Positions 44,692-52,308 of a stretch of 64,000 nucleotides of DNA are shown here, piece after piece. A program made the translations under genes and the position numbers. Source of the DNA: Robiginitalea sp. SC105 (lineage in GTDB: Bacteria > Bacteroidota > Bacteroidia > Flavobacteriales > Flavobacteriaceae). The notes beneath the pieces are model-generated. The model was not told where the DNA came from and did not search any database. It saw only the letters and a list, made by a program, of their open reading frames with translations. The stretch's first letter is position 1. Each line of letters starts with the position of its first letter. Location: positions 1,302,001 through 1,366,000 of the forward strand of contig NZ_JACLZF010000002.1 of NCBI RefSeq assembly GCF_014243345.1, read 5' to 3'.

Positions 44692-45941
44692 CCCTACTCC
44701 TAAAATCGGCTATCCTCCTGGATGCAAGCCAACCCGGCCTAAACCGGAAAAAAAGGGATATCCTCATTGAGAATGGCCGGATCAGCAAGATTGCCTCCCG
44801 GATCGACCCCCCTGCCAAATGCCGTTCGATTTCCCTGCCCAACCTACATGTATCCCGGGGCTGGTTTGACACAAGCGTGAGTTTTGGGGAACCCGGTTTT
44901 GAAGAGCGTGAGACCATCTCAAATGGATTGGCCGTTGCGGCTGCTTCCGGATTTACGGGGATCGTACTGAATTCAAACACCCGGCCGGTACCGGATACCA
45001 GTGGGGACATTGTGTTTTTGCGGGAAGCCTCCAGGAACTCGGTCACCGAGCTTTTCCCGATGGGGGCGCTCAGCATGGGTGCCGGAGGTGAAGACCTGGC
45101 AGAACTCTTCGATATGCACGGGGCCGGTGCCGTTGCCTTCAGCGATTACAAACACGCCATTTCCAACCCAAACCTGCTCAAACTCGCCCTCCTGTATGCC
45201 CAGGGATTCAACGGCCTGGTCCACTCCTTCCCGCTGGATGGGCACCTGGGCCGTAACGGACAGATGCACGAAGGGGAGGTTTCCGTACGGCTTGGCCTGA
45301 GGGGTATCCCGGACCTCGCGGAAGAATTACAGGTAGTTCGGGACCTGGCCATCCTGCAATATACAGGCGGAAGCCTGCACATACCGCTGGTTTCTTCGGC
45401 CCGATCCGTGGCCCTGATCGCAGATGCCAAGAAAAAAGGCCTGGATGTCACCTGCAGCGTCGCGGTTCACAACCTCTACTATACCGACAGGGAACTGGAG
45501 TCTTTTGACAGTGTGTACAAGGTGCTGCCGCCCCTTCGAACGCCGCGAGACACCAAGGCCCTTCAAAAGGCGCTTCAGGACGGAACCATCGATTTTGTGA
45601 CCACGGACCACAGCCCGATAGACATTGAGGAAAAACGGCTGGAATTCGATCGGGCTGCCTTTGGGACCCTGGGGCTGGAATCCGCCTTTGGCATCCTGAA
45701 CCGCCTGTTCGGGACGGACCAGGCCGTGGCCCTGCTCACCAAGGGCCGGGGCCGCTTCGGTATCCCGCAACCCGGGCTGCGGGAAGGGGAACGGGCCCTG
45801 CTTACCCTGTTTGACCCGGACCTGGAATACCGCCTGGACGAATCGGACCTCCAATCGACTTCCAAAAACTCCATGTTCCTGGGCGCGAAATTGCTTGGGA
45901 AAGCCTATGGGGTGGTTGTCGGAGGCAAAACCAACCTGTAG
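44688..45941 (+). CDS. Dihydroorotase-like protein, metal-site His missing
   Basis: 417 residues, amidohydrolase fold. The family N-terminus ILIENGRISKIASRI is present, but where active dihydroorotases have D-x-H-x-H-x-R-x-P-G this protein reads FDTSVSFGEPGFEE, so both metal-binding His are gone. The equivalent of the carbamylated Lys is also not obvious; the late TDHSPIDIEEKR segment remains. Such PyrC-like homologues are regular in flavobacteria and may act as an inactive partner of aspartate carbamoyltransferase or on another substrate. Start ATG at 44688, overlapping the upstream stop. Confidence 0.85.
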   Translation: MTLLLKSAILLDASQPGLNRKKRDILIENGRISKIASRIDPPAKCRSISLPNLHVSRGWFDTSVSFGEPGFEERETISNGLAVAAASGFTGIVLNSNTRPVPDTSGDIVFLREASRNSVTELFPMGALSMGAGGEDLAELFDMHGAGAVAFSDYKHAISNPNLLKLALLYAQGFNGLVHSFPLDGHLGRNGQMHEGEVSVRLGLRGIPDLAEELQVVRDLAILQYTGGSLHIPLVSSARSVALIADAKKKGLDVTCSVAVHNLYYTDRELESFDSVYKVLPPLRTPRDTKALQKALQDGTIDFVTTDHSPIDIEEKRLEFDRAAFGTLGLESAFGILNRLFGTDQAVALLTKGRGRFGIPQPGLREGERALLTLFDPDLEYRLDESDLQSTSKNSMFLGAKLLGKAYGVVVGGKTNL

Positions 45942-46298
45942 ATGCAAAATCCCCCTGCCCCTGCGAAGACCATCGCGGTAATCGCCTACCTTACCCTGGT
46001 GGGTGCCCTGATTGCCATCACCATGAATGCCGAACCGAAATATGCCTTCGGGCGCTTCCACGCACGTCAGGCTTTTGGACTACATGTGGCATTTATCCTG
46101 AGTGCGCTGGTCGTGAGCCTGGTTTTTGAACTTTTTGCCGGAATGCCCTTTTTGATTTTTTACTCTGTCTGGCTGGGGCTCTACGCCGGGTATTTCGTGC
46201 TCTGGATTTATGGTTTCACCGGGGCCTTGCAGGGAAGGCAGCGACTCGTACCTTTGGTAGGATCGGCTTTCCAGCGCTGGTTTACATTTATTTCCTGA
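45942..46298 (+). CDS. Small membrane protein, Tic20/DUF4870-like
   Basis: 118 residues with three membrane segments: TIAVIAYLTLVGALIAITMN, AFGLHVAFILSALVVSLVFE and FYSVWLGLYAGYFVLWIYGF. The FGRFHARQAFGLH element between the first two is characteristic of DUF4870-type import-component-like proteins. ATG directly abuts the upstream stop codon, so it belongs to the BatA / dihydroorotase-like operon. Function unknown. Confidence 0.82.
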   Translation: MQNPPAPAKTIAVIAYLTLVGALIAITMNAEPKYAFGRFHARQAFGLHVAFILSALVVSLVFELFAGMPFLIFYSVWLGLYAGYFVLWIYGFTGALQGRQRLVPLVGSAFQRWFTFIS

Positions 46299-46302
46299 TA
46301 CC

Positions 46303-46962
46303 ATGAAAACAAAATCCCTGAACCTGGAACACCTTGTGCGGCCTGCGGCCTCCTCCGACAAGCCTGCCCCGGCCCTGTTCATGTTGCATGGATACGGCAG
46401 CAACGAGGAAGACCTGTTTTCGTTTGCAAATGACCTGCCCGAAGACCTCTGCATTCTCTCCCTCCAGGCACCTTATGACCTGGAACCATTCGGCCACGCC
46501 TGGTATGCCATCGACTTTTCCGCGGAGCGGGGAAAATGGAACGATATCGAGCAGGCTGTAAAGTCCCGGGAGGCTGTCATGAAATTCATCGCCTCAGCCA
46601 TCCCTGCCTACGGCCTGGATGCGGGTCGTGTCAATCTGTTGGGCTTTAGCCAGGGCACCATCCTCAGCTACGCCCTGGCCCTCTCCTACCCCGCAAACTT
46701 TAAAAATGTGGTCGGTCTGAGCGGCTACATCGTCCCGGAGATGCTGGTGCCGGACTACAAAGACAAGGATCACAGCCACCTGCAGGTATACGCCTCACAC
46801 GGCCAGCTGGACATGGTCATCCCGCCGGCATGGGCCCAACAGGTTCCCGGATTCCTGGATGCCCTGCAAATTGACAACACCTTCGAGGAATTTCCCGTGG
46901 GCCACGGCGTTAGTCCGGATAATTTCCGGTCCTTCCGCAAGTGGCTCACCGGGCGCTACTGA
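46303..46962 (+). CDS. Phospholipase/carboxylesterase family hydrolase
   Basis: 219 residues, alpha/beta-hydrolase. LFMLHGYGSNEEDLFSFAND oxyanion region, nucleophile in NLLGFSQGTILSYALAL, Asp in ASHGQLDMVIPP and His in FPVGHGVSPDNF. Cytoplasmic esterase similar to acyl-protein/carboxylesterases; substrate unknown. Last gene of the operon started by the BatA-type gene. Its end overlaps the convergent gene at 46956 by 7 nt. Confidence 0.92.
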   Translation: MKTKSLNLEHLVRPAASSDKPAPALFMLHGYGSNEEDLFSFANDLPEDLCILSLQAPYDLEPFGHAWYAIDFSAERGKWNDIEQAVKSREAVMKFIASAIPAYGLDAGRVNLLGFSQGTILSYALALSYPANFKNVVGLSGYIVPEMLVPDYKDKDHSHLQVYASHGQLDMVIPPAWAQQVPGFLDALQIDNTFEEFPVGHGVSPDNFRSFRKWLTGRY

Positions 46963-47453
46963 TCGCTGCGGGTATACAAAAAGTGGTCGAGGACCGTAAA
47001 ATCGATCCCCAGGTCGTCCTTCAGGTAGTATTCGATAAGGAGTTCCCCCCAGAATTTCCCATCCGAAAAATCGGCCAGGATCCAGCGGTGGTTGAGCACC
47101 TTGATCTTATTGATTTTGAAATCATTTTCCATCCCCTCGTAGGGAACCAACGGATTGTCCCCCCTGGGTTCATTGGTTTCCAGTAATTTATCCGCAATAT
47201 ACCGCGCCGGGTCGGAGAGCTCCAGGTGGTCGTAATAGGCCAGGGCATCGTCGTTGTTCTCCAGGCTGAAATACTGCATGTCCAGTACCTCCAGGCGGGA
47301 GGCTTCAAGGGAATCCTCCAATTGGGTTACCCGTGTTTCCAGGGAACGGTTTTCGGCCACGCTGCTCGCCAGCCTCCGATTCCCGCTGAAGGCCAGGTAC
47401 AGCGCTATCAGTGCGGCAAACAGGAACAGGTAGAGGTAGATCTTCTTTTGCAT
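46956..47453 (-). CDS. Conserved membrane-anchored hypothetical protein
   Basis: 165 residues. N-terminal membrane anchor (KIYLYLFLFAALIALYLAFS), then a coiled-coil-like stretch (VAENRSLETRVTQLEDSLEA) with a heptad pattern, and a compact domain: SLENNDDALAYYDHL, NHRWILADFSDGKFWGELLI, EYYLKDDLGIDFTVLDHFLY. Probably periplasmic. Similar proteins follow the MBL-fold hydrolase gene in flavobacteria; here it starts 3 nt after the MBL stop. Function unknown. Confidence 0.78.
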   Translation of the reverse strand: MQKKIYLYLFLFAALIALYLAFSGNRRLASSVAENRSLETRVTQLEDSLEASRLEVLDMQYFSLENNDDALAYYDHLELSDPARYIADKLLETNEPRGDNPLVPYEGMENDFKINKIKVLNHRWILADFSDGKFWGELLIEYYLKDDLGIDFTVLDHFLYTRSDQ

Positions 47454-47456
47454 GAG

Positions 47457-48224
47457 TCAGAGGTTAAGGGTAAGGTTGTCGTATGCCAGGAAAACATTTT
47501 CGGGCAGGCGGGACTCCACTTCGGCGTGAAAGCCGAGCCGGTGGCTGATATGTGTCAGGTAAGCAGTTTCCGGGCCTACCCGGTTGATAAATTCCAGGGC
47601 TTCCTCAAGGTTGAAATGGGAGTGGTGCGCCTCTTCCCGCAGCGCGTTGACCACCAAGACCCGTACGCCCTCAAGACGGTTTGCCTCTTCCTTCTCGATC
47701 GATTTGACGTCGGTGAGGTAGGCAAAATCCCCGAACCGGTACCCGAAAACCTGCAGGCGGTTATGCAGGGCATCCACCGGGGTTACCCAATGGGATCCCA
47801 ACCGGAAGGCACGGCCCTTCTCCACCGTGTTGACGGCCACGGATGGTGCTCCGGGATACCGGTTTTCATCGGTAAAGATGTAGTCAAACCGGCGCTGGAG
47901 GGAGGCAACCACCCGGGGGTGCGCATGGATGGGGATGTCCCCCTGCCGGAAGAAAAACGGGCGGATATCGTCCATCCCGGCCGTATGGTCGGCGTGTTCG
48001 TGCGTGAATACGATGGCGTCGAGCCGGTTTACATTGTGGGTGAGCATCTGCTGACGGAAATCCGGGCCGCAGTCCACCACGCAGTTGTAGCCGTCGTCAT
48101 AGGTGACCATTACAGAAACCCTCAGGCGCTTATCCCTGGGGTCCTCACTCAGGCAAACCGGGTCAGTACTCCCGATAACGGGGATTCCCTGGGAAGTTCC
48201 GGTGCCTAAAAAGGTAATCTTCAA
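47457..48224 (-). CDS. MBL-fold metallo-hydrolase (PhnP-like)
   Basis: 255 residues. LKITFLGTGTSQGIPVIGS start, metal-binding HxHxDH in VFTHEHADHTAGMDD, and later His in ALHNRLQVF, EAHHSHFNLEEAL and THISHRLGFH. Resembles PhnP/RNase Z-type phosphodiesterases. The start is a TTG at 48224 (plus-strand CAA), immediately before the family N-terminus; the only upstream candidates lie beyond the -7 element at 48243. The gene at 46956 follows directly. Diverges from the gene at 48312. Confidence 0.9.
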   Translation of the reverse strand: MKITFLGTGTSQGIPVIGSTDPVCLSEDPRDKRLRVSVMVTYDDGYNCVVDCGPDFRQQMLTHNVNRLDAIVFTHEHADHTAGMDDIRPFFFRQGDIPIHAHPRVVASLQRRFDYIFTDENRYPGAPSVAVNTVEKGRAFRLGSHWVTPVDALHNRLQVFGYRFGDFAYLTDVKSIEKEEANRLEGVRVLVVNALREEAHHSHFNLEEALEFINRVGPETAYLTHISHRLGFHAEVESRLPENVFLAYDNLTLNL

Positions 48225-48242
48225 CCGAGCTGTTGTTTGCTT

Positions 48243-48250
48243 CAAATTTA
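48243..48250 (-). promoter_or_regulatory. -7 promoter element for the MBL hydrolase
   Basis: Minus-strand TAAATTTG, exact; the initiation point would be about 13 nt before the TTG start. Confidence 0.5.
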
Positions 48251-48284
48251 TAACTAATTTATTACTTGGAATGCGCCATCTTTT

Positions 48285-48292
48285 TATCTTTG
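48285..48292 (+). promoter_or_regulatory. -7 promoter element for the large conserved protein
   Basis: TATCTTTG, exact, 20 nt before the ATG at 48312. It forms a divergent promoter pair with the element at 48243. Confidence 0.55.
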
Positions 48293-48311
48293 TTTGTCGA
48301 AAGCGACCCCT

Positions 48312-49769
48312 ATGGCCACTGTTGAGAAGAATGAATTCGCATTTGAGAATATCCCCTCCATCAAAGCCAAAACGCTTCGGATCAATCTCAACCCGGACAT
48401 TTACGGAACTTTTGCCGAGATCGGTGCAGGTCAGGAAACCGCGCGCCACTTTTTCCGCGCAGGAGGTGCCTCCGGCACCATCGCCAAGGCGATGAGCGCT
48501 TATGACAAGGCATTCAGCGATGCGATCTACGGGCTGGAGGAAGACGGCCGGTATGTGACGCAGAGCCGCCTTAAAAAAATGCTCTCCCATGAAATGAAGC
48601 TCATGGAGGAGCGCATCAGCCGGGACCGCCACCCCGACCGCCTCTTTTTTTCCTATGCCAACACCGTGGCGACCATCGATTTTTCAAAGCGCTACAAAGG
48701 CCATGGCTGGGTGGGGATTCGCTTCCAGCTGGACCCCAAGCAGAAGGAATTCGACGAGATCATCCTGCATATCCGCTTTAAGCAGAACGAGGCACGGCTG
48801 CAGCAGGAAACCCTGGGGATCGTCGGGGTAAACCTCATATACGGGGCCTTTTACAAACACCACAAGCCGCGCAAACTGCTAAAGTACCTCTACGACCACA
48901 TCGACAAGGACACCCTCGAAATCGATATGGTCAATTTCAGCGGGCCCAGCTTCAACCATGTGGACAACCGGCTCATGAGCCTGCAGCTGATCAAGAACGA
49001 CATGACCGACGCGGTGATGTTCGGGGCGGATGGGAACAACCTGCTGCCGGCTGCCGTACTCTACAAGAAAAATATCCTGGCGCTGCGCGGAAGCTTCCGG
49101 CCCGTGACCAAGGTGAATATGGATATGTTCCAGAAATCCTACGACATCTTTATCCGGGAGCAGACCGTGGAGCAGGAAAACGCCATTGTCATCTTCGAGA
49201 TCACCCTGTCCAACCTGAGGTCCTCGGGAGAAATCGACGAGCAGGATTTCATGGACCGGGCAGAACTCCTGTGTTCCCTGGGCCATATGGTGATGATTTC
49301 AAAATTTTCCGAGTACTACAAACTGGTGGAGTATTTCAACAACTACACCAAGAACCGGATCGGGCTGACCATGGGGGTCAACAACCTGATCGACATCTTC
49401 GACGAGAAATACTACCGCCACCTGAGCGGGGGAATCCTCGAGGCATTCGGCAAATTGTTCTTCAAGGACCTGAAGGTCTACCTCTACCCGATGAAAAACC
49501 CGGATACCGGGCAGATCATGACCAGCAACAACATCAAAGTGCACCCGCGGATGAAGGAACTCTATAAGTTCTTCAAGTACAACGGGAAGGTCATGGACAT
49601 CATCGATTACGACCCGGACATCCTGCATATCTTCTCCAGGGAGGTATTCAAGCGGATTGTGAATGATGAAGAGGGTTGGGAGGAAATGCTGCCTGAAGGG
49701 ATTGCCGAAACGATCAAGGAAAAGCAACTGTTCCTGCCGCAAAAACAGTCGGCGGAGAAAGCAAAATAA
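48312..49769 (+). CDS. Large conserved cytoplasmic protein, function unknown
   Basis: 485 residues, very conserved-looking throughout without signal peptide or membrane segments. Notable stretches: EIGAGQETARHFFRAGGASG near residue 45, FFSYANTVATIDFSKRYKGHG, MVNFSGPSFNHVDNRLMSLQ and TDAVMFGADGNNLLPAAVLY, plus a late YRHLSGGILEAFGKLFFKDL. The set recalls a Bacteroidota family that databases label variously, including 'nicotinate-nucleotide adenylyltransferase', for which I see no HxGH motif, so I leave it unassigned. ATG at 48312 is favoured over an upstream TTG at 48294 lying next to the promoter element. Confidence 0.85.
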   Translation: MATVEKNEFAFENIPSIKAKTLRINLNPDIYGTFAEIGAGQETARHFFRAGGASGTIAKAMSAYDKAFSDAIYGLEEDGRYVTQSRLKKMLSHEMKLMEERISRDRHPDRLFFSYANTVATIDFSKRYKGHGWVGIRFQLDPKQKEFDEIILHIRFKQNEARLQQETLGIVGVNLIYGAFYKHHKPRKLLKYLYDHIDKDTLEIDMVNFSGPSFNHVDNRLMSLQLIKNDMTDAVMFGADGNNLLPAAVLYKKNILALRGSFRPVTKVNMDMFQKSYDIFIREQTVEQENAIVIFEITLSNLRSSGEIDEQDFMDRAELLCSLGHMVMISKFSEYYKLVEYFNNYTKNRIGLTMGVNNLIDIFDEKYYRHLSGGILEAFGKLFFKDLKVYLYPMKNPDTGQIMTSNNIKVHPRMKELYKFFKYNGKVMDIIDYDPDILHIFSREVFKRIVNDEEGWEEMLPEGIAETIKEKQLFLPQKQSAEKAK

Positions 49770-49770
49770 A

Positions 49771-49799
49771 AAAGGCCGGTCTTTCGACCAGCCCTTCTT
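49771..49799 (+). terminator. Probable terminator after the large conserved protein gene
   Basis: Stem GGCCGGTC / GACCAGCC (one mismatch), TTTC loop, then CTTCTT; weak T-run. Lies between convergent genes. Confidence 0.5.
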
Positions 49800-49829
49800 C
49801 CGGATTAATATCCTGTTCTTATCGATTTG

Positions 49830-50282
49830 TTATTCAAGGATCTGCGCTGCGTGGTCCTTGGTTTTGACCTTGTCAATCACCCGGTCTACCCTGCCGTCTT
49901 CGGAGATGACAAAGGTTTTCCGGTGGATCCCGTCGTATTCGCGGCCCATGAATTTTTTTGGTCCCCATACCCCGAATGCCTTGATCACGGTATGGTCCTC
50001 GTCCGCTATCAGGGGAAAGGGGAAATCGTATTTATCCCGGAAACTCGCCTGCTTTTTGGGAGAATCCGCGCTCACCCCCACCAGGGCATATCCCGCCTCC
50101 TGGAGTTCGGCATAGTGGTCACGTAGGTTGCAGGCCTCGGCCGTGCACCCGGGTGTATTCGCCTTCGGGTAAAAGAAGACTACCCATTTCTGCCCCTTGT
50201 AGTCGGATGTGGAAATCGGGTTTCCGTCCTGATCCACAGCTTCAAATTCCGGTACTTTGTCCCCGGCTTGTAAGGTTTTCAT
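49830..50282 (-). CDS. bcp: Thioredoxin-dependent thiol peroxidase (Bcp/PrxQ)
   Basis: 150 residues; reduces H2O2 and organic peroxides with thioredoxin. Peroxidatic Cys in FYPKANTPGCTAEACNLRDH with the resolving Cys five residues later (C-x4-C, PrxQ type), and the conserved Arg in YDGIHRKTFVIS. Cytoplasmic. Divergent from nth with the two promoters overlapping. Confidence 0.95.
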   Translation of the reverse strand: MKTLQAGDKVPEFEAVDQDGNPISTSDYKGQKWVVFFYPKANTPGCTAEACNLRDHYAELQEAGYALVGVSADSPKKQASFRDKYDFPFPLIADEDHTVIKAFGVWGPKKFMGREYDGIHRKTFVISEDGRVDRVIDKVKTKDHAAQILE

Positions 50283-50286
50283 ATTG

Positions 50287-50294
50287 TATCTTTG
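50287..50294 (+). promoter_or_regulatory. -7 promoter element for nth
   Basis: TATCTTTG, exact; 36 nt before the nth ATG. Confidence 0.5.
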
Positions 50295-50314
50295 TATGTT
50301 TATTTATTTTGTAT

Positions 50315-50322
50315 CAAAGTTA
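50315..50322 (-). promoter_or_regulatory. -7 promoter element for bcp
   Basis: Minus-strand TAACTTTG, exact; about 33 nt before the bcp ATG. It sits inside the leader of nth. Confidence 0.5.
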
Positions 50323-50329
50323 AACATAA

Positions 50330-51004
50330 ATGACCAGAAAAGAAAAGGCGGCCTTTGTCGTCGAAACGCTGGAATCGATCTACCCGGAAGTGCCCGTCCC
50401 CCTGGAGCACCAGGATCCGTACACCCTGCTGATTGCGGTGCTGCTCTCGGCCCAGAGTACGGATGTCCGGGTCAACCAGACCACCCCCCTGCTCTTCGGC
50501 CGGGCCGACAATCCCGGGGATATGGTAAAACTGGAAGTGGATGAGATCCGGGAAATCATCCGTCCCGTTGGCTTGTCCCCTACCAAGGCAAAGGCCATCC
50601 GACGGTTGTCGGAAATCCTCCTCAGCGAACACGGCGGGAGGGTGCCCAAGGACATCGAGGCCCTGGAACGCCTGCCCGGCGTGGGCCATAAAACGGCCAG
50701 CGTGGTGGTGTCCCAGGCATTCGGGATCCCGGCATTCCCGGTAGACACCCATATCCACCGGCTGATGTACCGCTGGGGCCTGTCCACCGGCAAAAATGTC
50801 GTACAAACCGAGAAGGATGCCAAGCGGCTGTTCCCCAAAGAGTTATGGAACAAATTGCACCTGCAGATTATCTGGTACGGGAGGGAATACTGCCCGGCAA
50901 GGGGCTGGGACCTGGAACGGGACCCTATTACAAAAAGGATCGGGCGCAAATCGGTGCTCCGCTCCCAGGAAGGCAAAAAAAAGACCCGCCGAAGCGGGTC
51001 CTGA
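50330..51004 (+). CDS. nth: Endonuclease III-type DNA glycosylase without the iron-sulphur loop
   Basis: 224 residues. Base-excision repair of oxidised pyrimidines. Helix-hairpin-helix LERLPGVGHKTASVVVS with catalytic Lys (GHKTA) and Asp in FPVDTHIHRLMYRWG are clear. In E. coli Nth the C-terminus carries C-x6-C-x2-C-x5-C for a 4Fe-4S cluster; here the same place reads GREYCPARGWDLERDP with one Cys only. The same seems to hold for relatives in this phylum (from memory). The last nine residues (KKKTRRSGS) are encoded by the hairpin that acts as a terminator on the other strand. Confidence 0.9.
   Translation: MTRKEKAAFVVETLESIYPEVPVPLEHQDPYTLLIAVLLSAQSTDVRVNQTTPLLFGRADNPGDMVKLEVDEIREIIRPVGLSPTKAKAIRRLSEILLSEHGGRVPKDIEALERLPGVGHKTASVVVSQAFGIPAFPVDTHIHRLMYRWGLSTGKNVVQTEKDAKRLFPKELWNKLHLQIIWYGREYCPARGWDLERDPITKRIGRKSVLRSQEGKKKTRRSGS
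50975..51000 (-). terminator. Rho-independent terminator of the sigma/microprotein unit, inside the end of nth
   Basis: Read on the minus strand: GACCCGC-TTCG-GCGGGTC followed by T8. Perfect 7-bp stem with a UUCG-type tetraloop. It lies within the last codons of nth. Confidence 0.88.
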
Positions 51005-51009
51005 AATTT

Positions 51010-51153
51010 TTAATTCAAATTCGATTCGAATTTGAACCCTTGGTAACCCATCACATGCAGCGATCGGGAATAATGCATCAGAAAGGAAATCGTATCCTTT
51101 TTTACCCGAACGAGCTTACATGCATCGGCCTGTTTTGTGTAAATTTTTTCCAT
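51010..51153 (-). CDS. 47-residue microprotein paired with ECF sigma factor (copy 1)
   Basis: Small gene 73 nt downstream of the sigma gene at 51227 and directly before a terminator. It starts MEKIYTKQADACKLV and ends FKFESNLN. It aligns end to end with the 46-residue protein at 52098: shared CKLV, T-x2-FL, YS-x-SL, G and FE-x-NLN, about 19 identical of 46 positions. No signal peptide or membrane helix; a central amphipathic helix is likely. The conserved pairing with an ECF sigma factor suggests a regulator or partner of that factor, but no function is known to me. Confidence 0.8.
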   Translation of the reverse strand: MEKIYTKQADACKLVRVKKDTISFLMHYSRSLHVMGYQGFKFESNLN

Positions 51154-51226
51154 ATGCTTAGAGTTCGTTACACTGTAATAACGCAACCCTTATGGAAATA
51201 TTGCTCGCCCGTAAAAGTGTGGGATC

Positions 51227-51808
51227 CTAGTTGGTCAGTACTATCTTGTTTTTCTGAATGATCTTGCGGAGATTGATCAGTGCATAGCGCATCCGGCCAA
51301 GGGCCGTGTTGATGCTTACCCCTGTGCACTCGGAGATTTCCTTGAAACTCATATCCTTGTAGATACGCATGATGAGCACCTCCCGCTGGTCGTCCGGCAG
51401 CTCATCGATCAGCAGGCTCAGGTCGCTGTCGATCTGGTCCTTGATCAGTTGTTTTTCGATATTCGGCTTGTCGTCCCCGATCACTGAAAAGATGTTGAAA
51501 TCCTCGCCGCCTTCAAACTTGGGCATGCGTTTGTTCTTCCGGAAATGGTCGATGATCAGGTTGTGGGCAATCCGCATTACCCAGGGCAGGAATTTGCCTT
51601 CCTCGCTGTAGTTGCCACGCTTGAGGGTTTTGATCACCTTAATAAAGGTATCCTGGAAGATATCTTCGGTGACATCCCGATCCAGCACCTTGGAATAGAT
51701 AAAGCTGGTGATGCGTTGGTTGTGCCTGTTTATCAGGATTTCGAGGGAGCGCTCATCACCGCTGATATAATCCCTCACCAGGGCTGAGTCGTCGATCTGT
51801 AGTTCCAT
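51227..51808 (-). CDS. ECF-type RNA polymerase sigma factor (copy 1)
   Basis: 193 residues. Sigma2 region (SLEILINRHNQRITSFIYSK, DIFQDTFIKVIKTLKRG, PWVMRIAHNLIIDHFRK) and sigma4 HTH (LPDDQREVLIMRIYKDMSFK, ISECTGVSINTALGRMRYAL). No anti-sigma factor with a transmembrane segment is next to it; instead a 47-residue protein follows. About 70% identical by eye to the sigma factor at 52309. ATG at 51808. Confidence 0.95.
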   Translation of the reverse strand: MELQIDDSALVRDYISGDERSLEILINRHNQRITSFIYSKVLDRDVTEDIFQDTFIKVIKTLKRGNYSEEGKFLPWVMRIAHNLIIDHFRKNKRMPKFEGGEDFNIFSVIGDDKPNIEKQLIKDQIDSDLSLLIDELPDDQREVLIMRIYKDMSFKEISECTGVSINTALGRMRYALINLRKIIQKNKIVLTN

Positions 51809-52047
51809 AGAGCGTACATTTGGTTTATTTACAGGGCCTTTTGCAGGACATCTGAAAGTTGGTTACCGATTGGGTTTGGGTGTCTGTCTCTCAAACACAT
51901 TTTAAAAGTAGCCAAAGACCCTGCCTGTGGAAAAACTATGTTGTAAAAGGGCGGATTCTTGATGTAAAAGGCGGGATTTGCCGATTTAGCCCCAAAATGT
52001 GCCCCGCTGGAAGTGGTTGGGAAGGTTCCTGTAGGAATATACCTATA
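51809..52047. other. Upstream region of sigma copy 1
   Basis: 239 nt between the copy 2 terminator and sigma copy 1. No gene is seen on either strand that I can support. A minus-strand TACTTTTA (51903-51910) is one mismatch from the -7 consensus and could drive sigma copy 1. Confidence 0.4.
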
Positions 52048-52073
52048 AATAAAAAGGCCCCGGATAGGGGCCC
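52048..52073 (-). terminator. Rho-independent terminator of the copy 2 sigma/microprotein unit
   Basis: Minus strand: GGCCCC-TATCC-GGGGCC followed by T5-A-T3. It separates the two duplicate modules into independent transcripts. Confidence 0.85.
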
Positions 52074-52097
52074 ATTTATATGTGCTATGTTGCGAAT

Positions 52098-52238
52098 CTA
52101 GTTCAGGTTATTCTCAAATTCCATCCCCCGCGAAGAAACGATGGACAGCGATTTGGAATAATCCAGCAGAAAACGCACGGTTTCTTCCGAGGAGGATACG
52201 AGTTTGCAGTTTTGTTTGGCAGGGTAGAGTTGATCCAT
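52098..52238 (-). CDS. 46-residue microprotein paired with ECF sigma factor (copy 2)
   Basis: Small gene 70 nt downstream of the sigma gene at 52309. It starts MDQLYPAKQNCKLVSSSEET and ends GMEFENNLN. Paralogue of the 47-residue protein at 51010. Conserved features are the CKLV segment with its single Cys, the aromatic-Ser element YSKSL, and the C-terminal FENNLN. The gene ends just before a terminator. Sequence conservation across the duplicates, while the spacers differ, argues that the protein is translated and selected. Confidence 0.8.
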   Translation of the reverse strand: MDQLYPAKQNCKLVSSSEETVRFLLDYSKSLSIVSSRGMEFENNLN

Positions 52239-52308
52239 ATATTTCAATGTTTGCTCTAATTAACGCAAACATCCACAAGACAATGGTTTCAACTCGACCT
52301 AAGGCCCA

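Noticed and set aside
48225-48632. N-terminal extension of the MBL hydrolase
   Set aside because: It would overlap the divergent gene and both promoter elements, and it is not part of the family.
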